A stretch of DNA of 23,720 bases from CAZEYT01 sp964516295 (GCA_964516295.1 CAZEYT010000042.1:1-23720), one strand, 5' to 3'. Positions 8,064 through 15,946 are shown, numbered from the stretch's first letter. Made by a program: numbers and translations. The notes: generated by a model from the letters alone, not told the origin.

Positions 8064-9350
8064 TCAGGACTTCCGTCGGAACAAAATCCGGGCCGCGACC
8101 AAAAGCAGGAGCCCGGCCAGAAAGGCGCCTCCGATCAACAGCAGCGCCCGCTGGGTGGCAAGGTCGATCCATTTTTCCGTCCGGGTGTCGATTTCCTCCA
8201 CCAAATGGCCCACCCGCGAAACTCCACGGGCATCGGTCTCCAAAAGCCGGTTCAGTCCGGCGACCGTGGAATCGAGACTGGCCAGCGCAGCGGATGCGCG
8301 GGCGAGGGCTGCCTCGAAATCGATCTTCTCCAGCTTCTGCGAGGCCTCCGGTCTGATACCCCAGCGCTCGACACTGCTATTGAGGGTGAGCGTGAGTTCG
8401 TTGGCCGCCCCGGCCAGTTCGGTCGTGCCTGCGACGAGGTCGTTCACTTCGGCGAGCGTGGTATTCACCCCCGGCAAAACCTCGCGGAGGAGGTCGGCAT
8501 TTTCTTCGAGACCGTTACCGAGCTGTGCGGGGAAACCTTGCACGAATTCATTGATCGCCGTGAAGTCCGGGCGGAGCGTGGCGATGGGAAATTCCTCGCC
8601 GATCTGCGCAAGCGTGAGGTCGGTCTGTTGGTTCAGAATGCGGGGCGTCCGTTGCAGGTAAAACATGACCCGCTCGCCAAAGAGCAACGAGGTATTCACT
8701 TCGCCCAACCAGCGGCGAACGTTGGACAGAAGGCCGCGTGCGTAGCGTTCGCGCCGGAAGTCCGCCGGGTCCACGCCTTCGAGATTTCGAAAACGCACAT
8801 GATCCACCTCGTAGGACGGCGGTGTGGTTTTGGACCAAGCAACCACCAGCTCGCGAAGATTGGCCGTTTGTTCGTCGGTGAGCGTATCGGCCACAAGATC
8901 CCAGACGCGGGTATTCATCTCGCGGTAAACCCGCCGGAGTGGTGCGCCTTTTTCTTCGCCAAAAACCTCCGGGATCCAATAGCGATCCAAGGCCCATTGC
9001 CCGGCCGAAATGAAAATCGCCAGGTCGAGGAGGTTCGTCCGCGGATCGTTTCCCGAGGCGATTTCCATCGCCGCCGAGCCATACCGAACTTTCCACGTCA
9101 AGGCAGCCACCCGCGCGGCGGAGTCCGGCTCGTTCAAATAGGCTCCATCAATTGCCGCCCACATGGCCCCGACGTAGAGATCGGAAAAATCCATTACCTC
9201 CAACTGCAACTGCGAGATCGGTTTGGGAGCCCTCGTCGCCCCCGGCTCGCGTCCGCGCGCCATCCCATCGGAGGGATCGCCGCCGGATCCCAGACACCCC
9301 GCCAGAAGTCCGAGAGCCAACACTACGAAAACGGGCGAAAACGTCTTCAC
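8064..9350 (-). CDS. Uncharacterised lipoprotein with C-terminal membrane helix
   Basis: I do not recognise a named family. The 428-residue product starts with a lipoprotein signal, the lipobox LLAGC placing the lipidated cysteine at residue 19, followed by a Gly/Ser/Asp-rich linker. Residues about 45-260 look like a helical globular domain (aromatic, Arg-rich). Residues about 265-395 are Leu/Ala-rich with heptad-like spacing and probably helical or coiled-coil. A single hydrophobic helix at about 401-422 ends in the basic tail RILFRRKS. This gives both an N-terminal lipid anchor and a C-terminal inner-membrane anchor. The GTG start at 9350 overlaps the dxr stop (GTGA), implying coupled translation. 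The gene ends 4 bases from the convergent G1P dehydrogenase stop. A role in envelope stress or chemoreceptor-like sensing cannot be claimed from sequence. Confidence 0.8.
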   Translation of the reverse strand: MKTFSPVFVVLALGLLAGCLGSGGDPSDGMARGREPGATRAPKPISQLQLEVMDFSDLYVGAMWAAIDGAYLNEPDSAARVAALTWKVRYGSAAMEIASGNDPRTNLLDLAIFISAGQWALDRYWIPEVFGEEKGAPLRRVYREMNTRVWDLVADTLTDEQTANLRELVVAWSKTTPPSYEVDHVRFRNLEGVDPADFRRERYARGLLSNVRRWLGEVNTSLLFGERVMFYLQRTPRILNQQTDLTLAQIGEEFPIATLRPDFTAINEFVQGFPAQLGNGLEENADLLREVLPGVNTTLAEVNDLVAGTTELAGAANELTLTLNSSVERWGIRPEASQKLEKIDFEAALARASAALASLDSTVAGLNRLLETDARGVSRVGHLVEEIDTRTEKWIDLATQRALLLIGGAFLAGLLLLVAARILFRRKS

Positions 9351-10471
9351 GAGCTTCGGCCGTGGCCGGCGTCCGAGGTCAGGAGCGAGGCAATTCGCCG
9401 CGCCTCGGCCTCAGTCGCGAGGATCTGTTCCAGATCCGGGTGATCCGTCTGCGGACATTCGTCCATGGTTTCGGCGACAATTTCCCAGATGCGAGGAAAT
9501 GAGATCCGGCGCTCCAGAAATGCCTCCGCCGCGACTTCATTGGCTGCATTGAGAACACCGGGGAGAGTTCCGCCCACCTCGCCGGCCCGCACGGCCAAAT
9601 CCAAAGCCGGGAAATCCTCCCGCCGTGGAGCTTCGAAGTCCAGCCGACCCAGCGTGGCAAAGTCGAGCGGCCGGAGCGAATTCGGCACCCGGTCGGGCCA
9701 GGTCACCGCGTAATGGATCGGGAAACACATGTCCGAATAGCTCAGCTGCGCGAGCACCGAACCATCAAGGAATTCGACCATCGAATGAATAATGCTCTGC
9801 GGATGAATGATCACGTCGACCTGGCCGATGGGGATCCCGAAAAGCCAGCGCGCTTCGATCATTTCCAGCGCCTTGTTGAAGAGAGTCGCGGAGTCGAGCG
9901 TGATCTTGCGTCCCATGGACCATGTGGGATGTTTCAGCGCCATCTCGGGCGTCACGCTCCCGAACTGCCCGCGCGGCATCGTGCGGAAAGGCCCGCCCGA
10001 ACACGTGAGAATGAGACGCCGTACGGTGTCGGGCTCGCGTCCTTCGAGACATTGAAAGATCGCATTGTGCTCGCTGTCGACCGGAAGAATCCGCGTGCCC
10101 GCCCGGCGTGCGGCGTCCATCACGATCTCGCCGGCCGTCACTAGGATTTCCTTGCTCGCCACCGCGAGATCTTTCCCGGCATGGATCGCCGCCAACGCGG
10201 GTCGCATTCCGGCTGTGCCAACAATCGCGACCAAGATCAGATCCGCCTCGGGCAGAGTCGCCAGCTCGATCAACCGCTCCGCACCGCCGTCACCTGTGGA
10301 GCAAATACACTTGGCTCTCGGAAACTCTGCGGCGATTTCCGCCAGCGCATCGGTATTGGAATGCACCGACGCACCCACGATCTCCACGCGATCCGGGAGA
10401 TCCCGCGCAACCTTTAGCGCACTCTGGCCGATGGAACCCGAAGCCCCGAGAAGAACGACACGCTTTTTCAT
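9347..10471 (-). CDS. dxr: 1-deoxy-D-xylulose-5-phosphate reductoisomerase
   Basis: Dxr (IspC) rearranges and reduces DXP to 2-C-methylerythritol 4-phosphate with NADPH, the first committed MEP-pathway step. The 374-residue protein has the dinucleotide motif GASGSIG (9-15), the ASKE segment (105-108, usually ANKE) and metal ligands D132 and E134 in VDSEHNAIFQ plus E203 in NKALEMIEARWLFG. The conserved loop GGPFR is at 159-163. It is somewhat shorter than the E. coli enzyme (398), mainly at the C terminus. The ATG overlaps the cdsA stop as ATGA, and its own TGA overlaps the next gene's GTG, so cdsA-dxr-lipoprotein looks like a coupled operon. The second MEP enzyme of this window, ispG, lies about 3.8 kb downstream. 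Confidence 0.96.
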   Translation of the reverse strand: MKKRVVLLGASGSIGQSALKVARDLPDRVEIVGASVHSNTDALAEIAAEFPRAKCICSTGDGGAERLIELATLPEADLILVAIVGTAGMRPALAAIHAGKDLAVASKEILVTAGEIVMDAARRAGTRILPVDSEHNAIFQCLEGREPDTVRRLILTCSGGPFRTMPRGQFGSVTPEMALKHPTWSMGRKITLDSATLFNKALEMIEARWLFGIPIGQVDVIIHPQSIIHSMVEFLDGSVLAQLSYSDMCFPIHYAVTWPDRVPNSLRPLDFATLGRLDFEAPRREDFPALDLAVRAGEVGGTLPGVLNAANEVAAEAFLERRISFPRIWEIVAETMDECPQTDHPDLEQILATEAEARRIASLLTSDAGHGRSS

Positions 10472-11346
10472 GATACGCCGAGGACCAGCCTCATGTAGAA
10501 GAACAACAACGGTGCCGTGAAAAGAAGGCTGTCGATGAGATCCAGCGTCCCGCCAATTCCCGGCAGCACGCGGCTGGAATCCTTCTGGTTCGCCCCGCGT
10601 TTCACAATCGATTCCGCCAGATCTCCGATCACCGCCGCAAAACCGAGCAGGAATCCGAGGATGACGACGTCATCAAATCGGAACGCCGACAGCTTGTCCG
10701 GCATCCAGGCGTAAAGCCAGAAACTCGCCAGCAGCGACGTGGCCAGCGCACCGAGGAACCCCTCCCACGTTTTGTTCGGGCTGATGTGCGGCGCAAAGGG
10801 ATGGCGTCCAAAAAGCGAGCCGAAGACATAAGCCCCCATGTCGCTGAACTTCGTGACCATGACCAGATACAACACATAATACTGTCCGGTCGTCGTCCCA
10901 TCGGGCAGCCGGGGCGTGAGGTAGATGATTTTCGTGATGAAGCTGAAAAGCCACGGAATGTAGAGCAACCCAAAGACCGTGTAGCCCATCGCCCGCAGCG
11001 GATCGCGGCCCGCCCCGCGGAACATCTGACGGCAAAAAATGACAAAGAGAAACAGAACAAGAACCGCCAACTCAAAATCGTAGGCGCTCTCCGGGCCATG
11101 TCTCCGCATGATCCAAAATCCCCCGGCCAGCAACGCGGCCGCGCAGATCATGCCGGTAAGGGTGAAAACTTCGATGCCGTCGCGCTTCAGCATGCGGAAG
11201 TATTCGCGGAGGCCGAGCAACGCCATGCCGGCGAGCAGGCAGAAAAATCCAATATCGTAGCCGCCGAAGACAATCGCCAGCATCACCACCCACAATCCCA
11301 CCGTGCTCGCAAGCCGGGCAAAGAAGGTAAGTTGTTTGGAAGTCAT
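10468..11346 (-). CDS. cdsA: Phosphatidate cytidylyltransferase (CDP-diacylglycerol synthase)
   Basis: CdsA converts phosphatidic acid and CTP to CDP-diacylglycerol for phospholipid synthesis in the inner membrane. From the ATG at 11346 the product is 292 residues with about seven or eight membrane helices. The diagnostic C-terminal half carries KFSDMGAY (around D169), SPNKTWEG (189-196) and the family signature from GDLAES through KRGANQKD to GIGGTLDLID (241-272). The usual His of the PGHGG-D-R-x-D signature is Ile here, and the D-R-x-D is D-L-I-D. An in-frame ATG at 11436 would couple to the upstream U32 stop (TGATG) and add 30 residues. I prefer 11346 because the added segment is not membrane-like and the shorter form starts just before the first helix, as in relatives. 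ATGA overlap with dxr. Confidence 0.93.
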   Translation of the reverse strand: MTSKQLTFFARLASTVGLWVVMLAIVFGGYDIGFFCLLAGMALLGLREYFRMLKRDGIEVFTLTGMICAAALLAGGFWIMRRHGPESAYDFELAVLVLFLFVIFCRQMFRGAGRDPLRAMGYTVFGLLYIPWLFSFITKIIYLTPRLPDGTTTGQYYVLYLVMVTKFSDMGAYVFGSLFGRHPFAPHISPNKTWEGFLGALATSLLASFWLYAWMPDKLSAFRFDDVVILGFLLGFAAVIGDLAESIVKRGANQKDSSRVLPGIGGTLDLIDSLLFTAPLLFFYMRLVLGVS

Positions 11347-11357
11347 GAGCGGGACGT

Positions 11358-11383
11358 CCGAAGAACCAACCAAACACCTTCGG
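11358..11383 (-). other. Stem-loop just upstream of cdsA
   Basis: CCGAAG (11358-11363) and CTTCGG (11378-11383) can pair across a 14-base loop. The structure ends 11 bases before the preferred cdsA ATG, so it would form in the mRNA leader of cdsA. It is a short stem and may be coincidental. Confidence 0.25.
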
Positions 11384-11406
11384 CGGGGGCAATCCTCGAA
11401 TGAAAA

Positions 11407-11422
11407 TCCGGGAGTGCCCGGA
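11407..11422 (-). terminator. Possible weak intrinsic terminator after the U32 gene
   Basis: On the minus strand TCCGGG-CACT-CCCGGA forms a 6-bp GC-rich hairpin followed by TTTT, 14 bases past the U32 stop. Stem and T-run are short, so it may only attenuate transcription into cdsA. It would be coding if cdsA really starts at 11436. Confidence 0.35.
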
Positions 11423-11435
11423 ATCGATTTTTCCA

Positions 11436-13850
11436 TCAGGCCGGGGTAGACCGGTAGGTGCCGTGGGTCACCCCGACCCGGCTCGTCGCCCGAAGCCCGC
11501 GCCAGACATCGCCGCCGCCGCATTTCCCCGCGAGAAGATCCTGATAAGTCGCCAGAATCTCCCGCGTTTCCACGCCCGATTCTTCGAGCAATTCGACGCG
11601 GAACGTCCGCAAACCCGCTTGAAGGCAGTCGGTGAAGGAGGCCGCACCGGACTGCGGCACCGCATTGTAAAGCGTGTTCCGGCAACCGACATCGGCCCGG
11701 AGCGGGTGTTCGATCCCGACGCGATCCCGAAGATGCACGCGATGTTTCTCGCACGGCCGACCGCAGTTGGTGTGATCCGTCCCCTCCGACATGAACGCGG
11801 CGAAGACACAGTGCTCCATGTGAAACATCGGCATGTGATGATGCAACGTGAGTTCGAACCACTCCGGCGGTGCCACCCGGACCAAGGCGAGGATTTGCGG
11901 GATGTTCAGGTCATGCGAAACCGTCAGCCGCCGCAGTCCGAGGCGATGAAAAACGGCTGCCGTGATCGGATTCGCGACATTGAGAGAAAAGTCGCCCAGC
12001 GTCGGCAACCCGCGCTCGGCGAAAAACGCAATCGCCCCGACATTTCTCACCAGCACGGCGTCCGGACCGGCATTGGCAATGAGCTTGAAAAAGCCCTCCT
12101 CGCCCGCCTTTTGGATCCGTGGCGTCGCCACCGCCAGGGTTGCCCCGCCGGAGGCCCGGACCTGGGCGACGGCGTCCTTGTAACGCCGGATATCCTCGAA
12201 ATCGACCATCACTTCGCGGATGCCGGCCTCCAACGCCGCGGTCAACTGCTCGCCCGTCCGGCAAAGAACGGTCAGGCACGGCGGGCCGGGGTTGGGTGTC
12301 GGTCGCCGGGGAAGAAGTTCGGAGAGTGGGAGGACCGGTTTCGGAGCCTCGTCGCTTTCCAGCAATCGAAAGACCAGCTCGCGACGGAGACGGTTCATTT
12401 CCGAAACCGGCAGCAGGACGTCACCGGCCAGGCGATTGTCCAGGTCCCGCAGCGCGAACGGTGTCTCGGCCAGGCGTCCGAAAGAACTCCGCAGGGATTC
12501 GTCGCCGAGCGGGCGGGTGCGGGCTGCTTCCAAAGGAAGCCGTGATTCCACAACCACGCCGCGACATGCCACCCGCAAGGGGGTCCCGGCCTCGCCGGTG
12601 ATGACCAGATCGATCGGCCGTTTCCGATGCTCGCGCCCCTTCAGCTGTCCGGCAAACGTCGCCCGGAGTTCGCGATTGAGGGCCGGATCATCGGTCTTCC
12701 AAACCCGCGTTCCCGGCGGAATTTTCGAAAAATCGATGCGCCCGCTCTCGAAAGAAAGCCGCAGACCGCGAATCTCATAAAGTCGGCCGCCCTGCTCGTG
12801 TTCCGTGTTGCCTCCGGTGTCGAAAACGATCCCATCGCCCGGCTTGAGCGGCACCGCGGCCGCATCGAGTTCGACGTGATATTGGTCGCAACGAACCACG
12901 CGCCCAACATACGCACCCCGTTTCTTTCCGAATCGCGCCGAGACCAGCGCTTGGTGGTTCACACCATGCATCCATCCGGAATAGAGACCGCGGGAAAACG
13001 TCATTTCGAGTCGATACCAATCCTCGGGATCCGGCTCGACCACCCGCCCGGCCATCGCAGCATCGAGGGCCTTGCGATAAACAGCCGTAACCGCCGCGAC
13101 ATATTCGGGGGATTTCAGGCGACCCTCAATTTTGAAACTCACCACGCCCCGCTCGAGGAGCGCCGGGATTTCGCGCACGGCGGCGAGGTCCTGCGGGGAG
13201 AGCAGGTAGCGACGATCTCCAAGATCCTTCAACGCGCCATCGACGATCATTTCATAAGGCATCCGGCAGGCTTGGGCACATTCGCCGCGATTGGCACTCC
13301 GCTGCCCGAGAGCTTCGCTGGTCAGACATTGTCCCGAATACGCTACGCAGAGCGCCCCGTGCACGAAAACCTCCAGCGGCAAGAGCGGCGGGAATTTTTC
13401 CAGTTCGCGGAGGGAGAGTTCCCGCGAGAGGACGACTTGTTTCACGCCAAGGTTCTCGGCAAACCGAACACCCTCGGGCGACGTGATCGTCATCTGCGTG
13501 GAGGCATGCACGCGGAGACCGGGGAACATTCGTCGCGCCATCTCCGCCAGCCCGACATCCTGAATGATCACCGCATCGACGCCCGCCGTAGCGAGCAGCT
13601 CAAGTTCCCCGGCCGCGGCTGAAAGCTCGTCGGGAAAGATCAGGACATTCAGGGCGACATAGGCCTTTACGCCGTGGCGGTGCAGAAACGAGACGACTTC
13701 CGGAAGCTCGGACTCCCGGAAATTGTCCGCACGCATCCGGGCGTTGAAGCGCGGGAGCCCGAAATACACGGCATCCGCACCATTGGCCACCGCCGCACGC
13801 ACGCACTCCCAGTCACCGGCGGGAGAGAGCAATTCAGGGTCCGGATCCAT
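11436..13850 (-). CDS. U32 peptidase-family protein with two U32-like modules (RlhA-like)
   Basis: This 804-residue protein belongs to the U32 family, whose best-studied members are RNA hydroxylation enzymes (RlhA for 23S rRNA C2501, TrhP for tRNA uridine 34) rather than proteases. The N-terminal module begins LLSPAGDWECVRAAVANGADAVYFG's TIM-barrel start and carries the signature EVFVHGALC, with C168, C175, C191 and C195 as probable iron-sulfur ligands. A middle region (about 290-520) resembles the collagenase-like or DUF3656 part. A second barrel-like module (about 525-800) ends with its own cysteine set C681, C696, C700 and C723 in an HMEHC...NCGRPC context. It is longer than E. coli RlhA (about 650). 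ATG at 13850; no clear ribosome-binding site. It heads the minus-strand cluster with cdsA and dxr downstream. Confidence 0.88.
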   Translation of the reverse strand: MDPDPELLSPAGDWECVRAAVANGADAVYFGLPRFNARMRADNFRESELPEVVSFLHRHGVKAYVALNVLIFPDELSAAAGELELLATAGVDAVIIQDVGLAEMARRMFPGLRVHASTQMTITSPEGVRFAENLGVKQVVLSRELSLRELEKFPPLLPLEVFVHGALCVAYSGQCLTSEALGQRSANRGECAQACRMPYEMIVDGALKDLGDRRYLLSPQDLAAVREIPALLERGVVSFKIEGRLKSPEYVAAVTAVYRKALDAAMAGRVVEPDPEDWYRLEMTFSRGLYSGWMHGVNHQALVSARFGKKRGAYVGRVVRCDQYHVELDAAAVPLKPGDGIVFDTGGNTEHEQGGRLYEIRGLRLSFESGRIDFSKIPPGTRVWKTDDPALNRELRATFAGQLKGREHRKRPIDLVITGEAGTPLRVACRGVVVESRLPLEAARTRPLGDESLRSSFGRLAETPFALRDLDNRLAGDVLLPVSEMNRLRRELVFRLLESDEAPKPVLPLSELLPRRPTPNPGPPCLTVLCRTGEQLTAALEAGIREVMVDFEDIRRYKDAVAQVRASGGATLAVATPRIQKAGEEGFFKLIANAGPDAVLVRNVGAIAFFAERGLPTLGDFSLNVANPITAAVFHRLGLRRLTVSHDLNIPQILALVRVAPPEWFELTLHHHMPMFHMEHCVFAAFMSEGTDHTNCGRPCEKHRVHLRDRVGIEHPLRADVGCRNTLYNAVPQSGAASFTDCLQAGLRTFRVELLEESGVETREILATYQDLLAGKCGGGDVWRGLRATSRVGVTHGTYRSTPA

Positions 13851-13880
13851 CCGTTATTCTTTACCACAGGGTCGGTCCGG

Positions 13881-13908
13881 AAAATAGTCCACGTTTTTTA
13901 TGTTACAA
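13881..13908 (-). promoter_or_regulatory. Candidate sigma70-type promoter for the U32-cdsA-dxr run
   Basis: On the minus strand TTGTAA (13903-13908) and TATTTT (13881-13886) are spaced by 16 bases, each matching 4 of 6 consensus positions, about 30 bases upstream of the U32 ATG. The -35 lies inside the dyad at 13900-13919. Inferred from consensus only. Confidence 0.3.
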
Positions 13909-13919
13909 AATCGTAACAT
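13900..13919. promoter_or_regulatory. 20-bp perfect-arm dyad, probable operator
   Basis: ATGTTAC-aaaatc-GTAACAT has two perfect 7-base arms around a 6-base spacer, in the 116-base region between the divergent U32 and porin genes. This geometry is typical of a dimeric repressor or activator site. The AT-rich arms stand out against the GC-rich surroundings. It overlaps the candidate -35 of the U32 promoter and lies 48 bases before the porin ATG. The regulator is unknown. Confidence 0.5.
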
Positions 13920-13966
13920 TCGCGACCCTTGACGGGCTGTCCCAAAAATCCACGATCTCGCCCCCT

Positions 13967-15391
13967 ATGGATTGTCGTACCTGTGTCCAACGTCGTATTA
14001 CCCCTCTCCTCGCAGCCGTCACCAGTCTGGCCCTGACCGGGTTGGGGCAAGCCGGCGAGCCCGTATCCGAGCCCACCGCTCCTCCGGCCACGCCTTTGGC
14101 GGATTGGTGGAATGGCAAAAACATGACCGGCGATTGGTTTGGTGGCCGGGACGCGTTGGATGAAATCGGCCTGAAGTTTACCGGCCGCTATTACGGCGCC
14201 TTCTTCGGCGTCGTGGACAGCCAGCGTGGATCGCGGGGATTCTGGGATCAGGGCATCGAGTTCGGAGCCGAGCAAAACTTCGGAAAGCTCCTCGGCGTGG
14301 AAACACTCAAGGGCGTGCGGGGCTTTGGAGTATTCCGCTACCGCGACTCGCAAGCCGCGGCGGACCCGAATCAATTTGTCCGCGCGAATTCCATGTTCAA
14401 TCCTTCCAACTGGATTTCCGGCACGCAGTTCCGCGTGCTGGCATTCGGTTTGGAAATCGGCACCAGCGATCTTCTGCCGGTGAAAGACATGTTTGTCCTC
14501 CGCGGCGGGTGGCTCCAGCCCCAGCGCGAATTCATCGATCAGCCGCTCTCGAAGCTGTTCCTCAACAACGCGGTGAACAGCGCCAAGGGCGTCGGCGGCA
14601 ATATTCCGTTTTCCTCCAGCTTCTCGACGTGGGGCGGAACACTCCGGGTCCAACCGGTCGAGTGGCACTACGTCAAAGGCGGCCTCTTCATGTCCTACCC
14701 GCAGGCCACGGCCAGTTCGAACCACGGTCTCGCCTTCGAGGGCTTCGGACCGGATCCGAGCCAAAACGGCCTCATGGCCATGCTGGAGACCGGCTTTACC
14801 CCGAAGATCGGCACATCGAAGCTTCCGGGCAAATACGCCGCCGGCCTGTATTACTACGGCGGCGAAAAACCATCGTTCAACGGGACCGACAACTACGGCC
14901 AATACGGATTCTACTTCCAAGCCGACCAGATGGTTTACCGGGAGCCGACTCCGACCGAAGAGACACCGCTGGCCAAAGGTGCCTCCGATGCGAAGAGCTT
15001 CAAACAGCCCGTGGCCGATGCGCCGAAGCTGTCCGAGCAAGGTCTGAGCGTTTTCAACCTCCTCACCTTCGCCCCGAAGTATAACAATACCTTCCCGTTC
15101 TACTTCCACTCGGGTCTCGTTTACACCGGCCTCATCCCCGGTCGCGACAAGGACCAAACCCTGTTCTCGATTGCTTACGGTTCCTACAGCACCGCCAACA
15201 TCGAGGCTCTCCAGACCCGCGGCGTTGCCAACCAGCCGAACTACACGATTTTCCTCGAGGGAGGATATCGCGTTGCGATCAACAACTGGGCGTTCGTCCA
15301 GCCGTTTGTCCAATACGTTGTCCGCCCGAGCGGAGCCGCAAACGTCCAGAACGCCACCATCCTCGGGTTCTCGACCGGCGTCACCTTCTAA
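13967..15391 (+). CDS. OprB-family carbohydrate-selective porin
   Basis: The 474-residue product is an outer-membrane beta-barrel of the OprB family, which mediates diffusion of sugars. A signal peptide is clear: basic RR at 9-10, hydrophobic core to about residue 26, cleavage predicted after GQA (residue 29). The mature N terminus has the family opening WWNGKNMTGDWFGGRDALDEIG (in part, about 47-68), then alternating amphipathic strands rich in aromatic residues and Gly (KFTGRYYGAFFGV, GVFRYRDSQ, YAAGLYYYGG). It terminates in GVTF with the C-terminal Phe typical of barrel proteins. A stretch of about 325-350 (TPTEETPLAKGASDAKSF in part) is probably an extracellular loop. It is divergent from the U32 gene and is followed by a strong hairpin. 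Substrate unknown. Confidence 0.9.
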   Translation: MDCRTCVQRRITPLLAAVTSLALTGLGQAGEPVSEPTAPPATPLADWWNGKNMTGDWFGGRDALDEIGLKFTGRYYGAFFGVVDSQRGSRGFWDQGIEFGAEQNFGKLLGVETLKGVRGFGVFRYRDSQAAADPNQFVRANSMFNPSNWISGTQFRVLAFGLEIGTSDLLPVKDMFVLRGGWLQPQREFIDQPLSKLFLNNAVNSAKGVGGNIPFSSSFSTWGGTLRVQPVEWHYVKGGLFMSYPQATASSNHGLAFEGFGPDPSQNGLMAMLETGFTPKIGTSKLPGKYAAGLYYYGGEKPSFNGTDNYGQYGFYFQADQMVYREPTPTEETPLAKGASDAKSFKQPVADAPKLSEQGLSVFNLLTFAPKYNNTFPFYFHSGLVYTGLIPGRDKDQTLFSIAYGSYSTANIEALQTRGVANQPNYTIFLEGGYRVAINNWAFVQPFVQYVVRPSGAANVQNATILGFSTGVTF

Positions 15392-15401
15392 GTCGGGTCC
15401 A

Positions 15402-15435
15402 CCGCCCGGCCCGGAGCAAATCCCGGGCCGGGCGG
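15402..15435 (+). terminator. Very strong hairpin after the porin gene
   Basis: CCGCCCGGCCCGG (15402-15414) and CCGGGCCGGGCGG (15423-15435) pair perfectly over 13 bp around an 8-base loop, starting 11 bases after the porin stop. There is no T-tract behind it. It could act as a terminator in this background or as a 3' stabiliser protecting porin mRNA while reducing read-through to the next gene. Confidence 0.65.
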
Positions 15436-15506
15436 CGACTTCGGGATTGATTCTCCGTTCGGATTCCACTTGGCTTTCGCAACTCCGCCTCATCCCATTG
15501 TCACCC

Positions 15507-15893
15507 ATGCGTTCGCTCCTCGCCCTTTTTCCCGTCCTTCTCCTCGCCGCCTGCAAAACGCCGGAACGCACGCCCACATGGGATGTTCCCCTGACCCTTC
15601 AAACCATCGGTCCCGCCTACGCGGATTACGCAATCGAAACCGTTGATCGCAACCGTGACGAACGCCTCACCATGGTCGAATGGACCACCGCCGGCGGCAC
15701 ACCCCGCAGCTTCGAACTCGTCGATGAAAACCGGGACGGTGTTGTCACCCGCACGGAACTGATCCGCTTCGGCTCCAGCACGGCCTTTTTCGACAAAGTC
15801 CGCCGTTACGCCGACTTCAACTCCGACAGCAAATTGACTCCACGGGATTTCCGATCCCCAGCCGGCATTCGGCTCCTCCGCCACGAGTTTTAG
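15507..15893 (+). CDS. Small EF-hand lipoprotein
   Basis: A 128-residue secreted lipoprotein: MRSLLALFPVLLLAAC is a lipobox signal with the acylated cysteine at residue 16. The mature part contains three 12-residue calcium-loop patterns: D47-E58 (DRNRDERLTMVE), D73-E84 (DENRDGVVTRTE) and D103-D114 (DFNSDSKLTPRD). The first two have Asp at 1, Asn at 3, Asp at 5 and Glu at 12 as in canonical EF-hands; the third ends in Asp. It therefore probably binds Ca2+ at the membrane or in the periplasm; no enzymatic domain is visible. It lies 115 bases after the porin gene, behind the strong hairpin. Function beyond metal binding is unknown. Confidence 0.8.
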   Translation: MRSLLALFPVLLLAACKTPERTPTWDVPLTLQTIGPAYADYAIETVDRNRDERLTMVEWTTAGGTPRSFELVDENRDGVVTRTELIRFGSSTAFFDKVRRYADFNSDSKLTPRDFRSPAGIRLLRHEF

Positions 15894-15930
15894 GCAATCA
15901 ACGGGGGCACTTCTCCCTTGACCAGCCTTG

Positions 15931-15946
15931 CCGTTCCAAAGAACGG
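15931..15946 (+). terminator. Short hairpin after the EF-hand gene
   Basis: CCGTTC-CAAA-GAACGG forms a 6-bp stem with a 4-base loop, 37 bases after the EF-hand stop and directly before the TTG at 15947. No T-run follows. It could be a weak terminator or part of the leader of the next lipoprotein gene. Confidence 0.25.

Noticed and set aside
13898..15577. 559-codon minus-strand open frame opposite the porin
   Set aside because: Low-complexity Arg/Glu/Val-rich translation lying exactly under OprB, which has signal peptide and family motifs.
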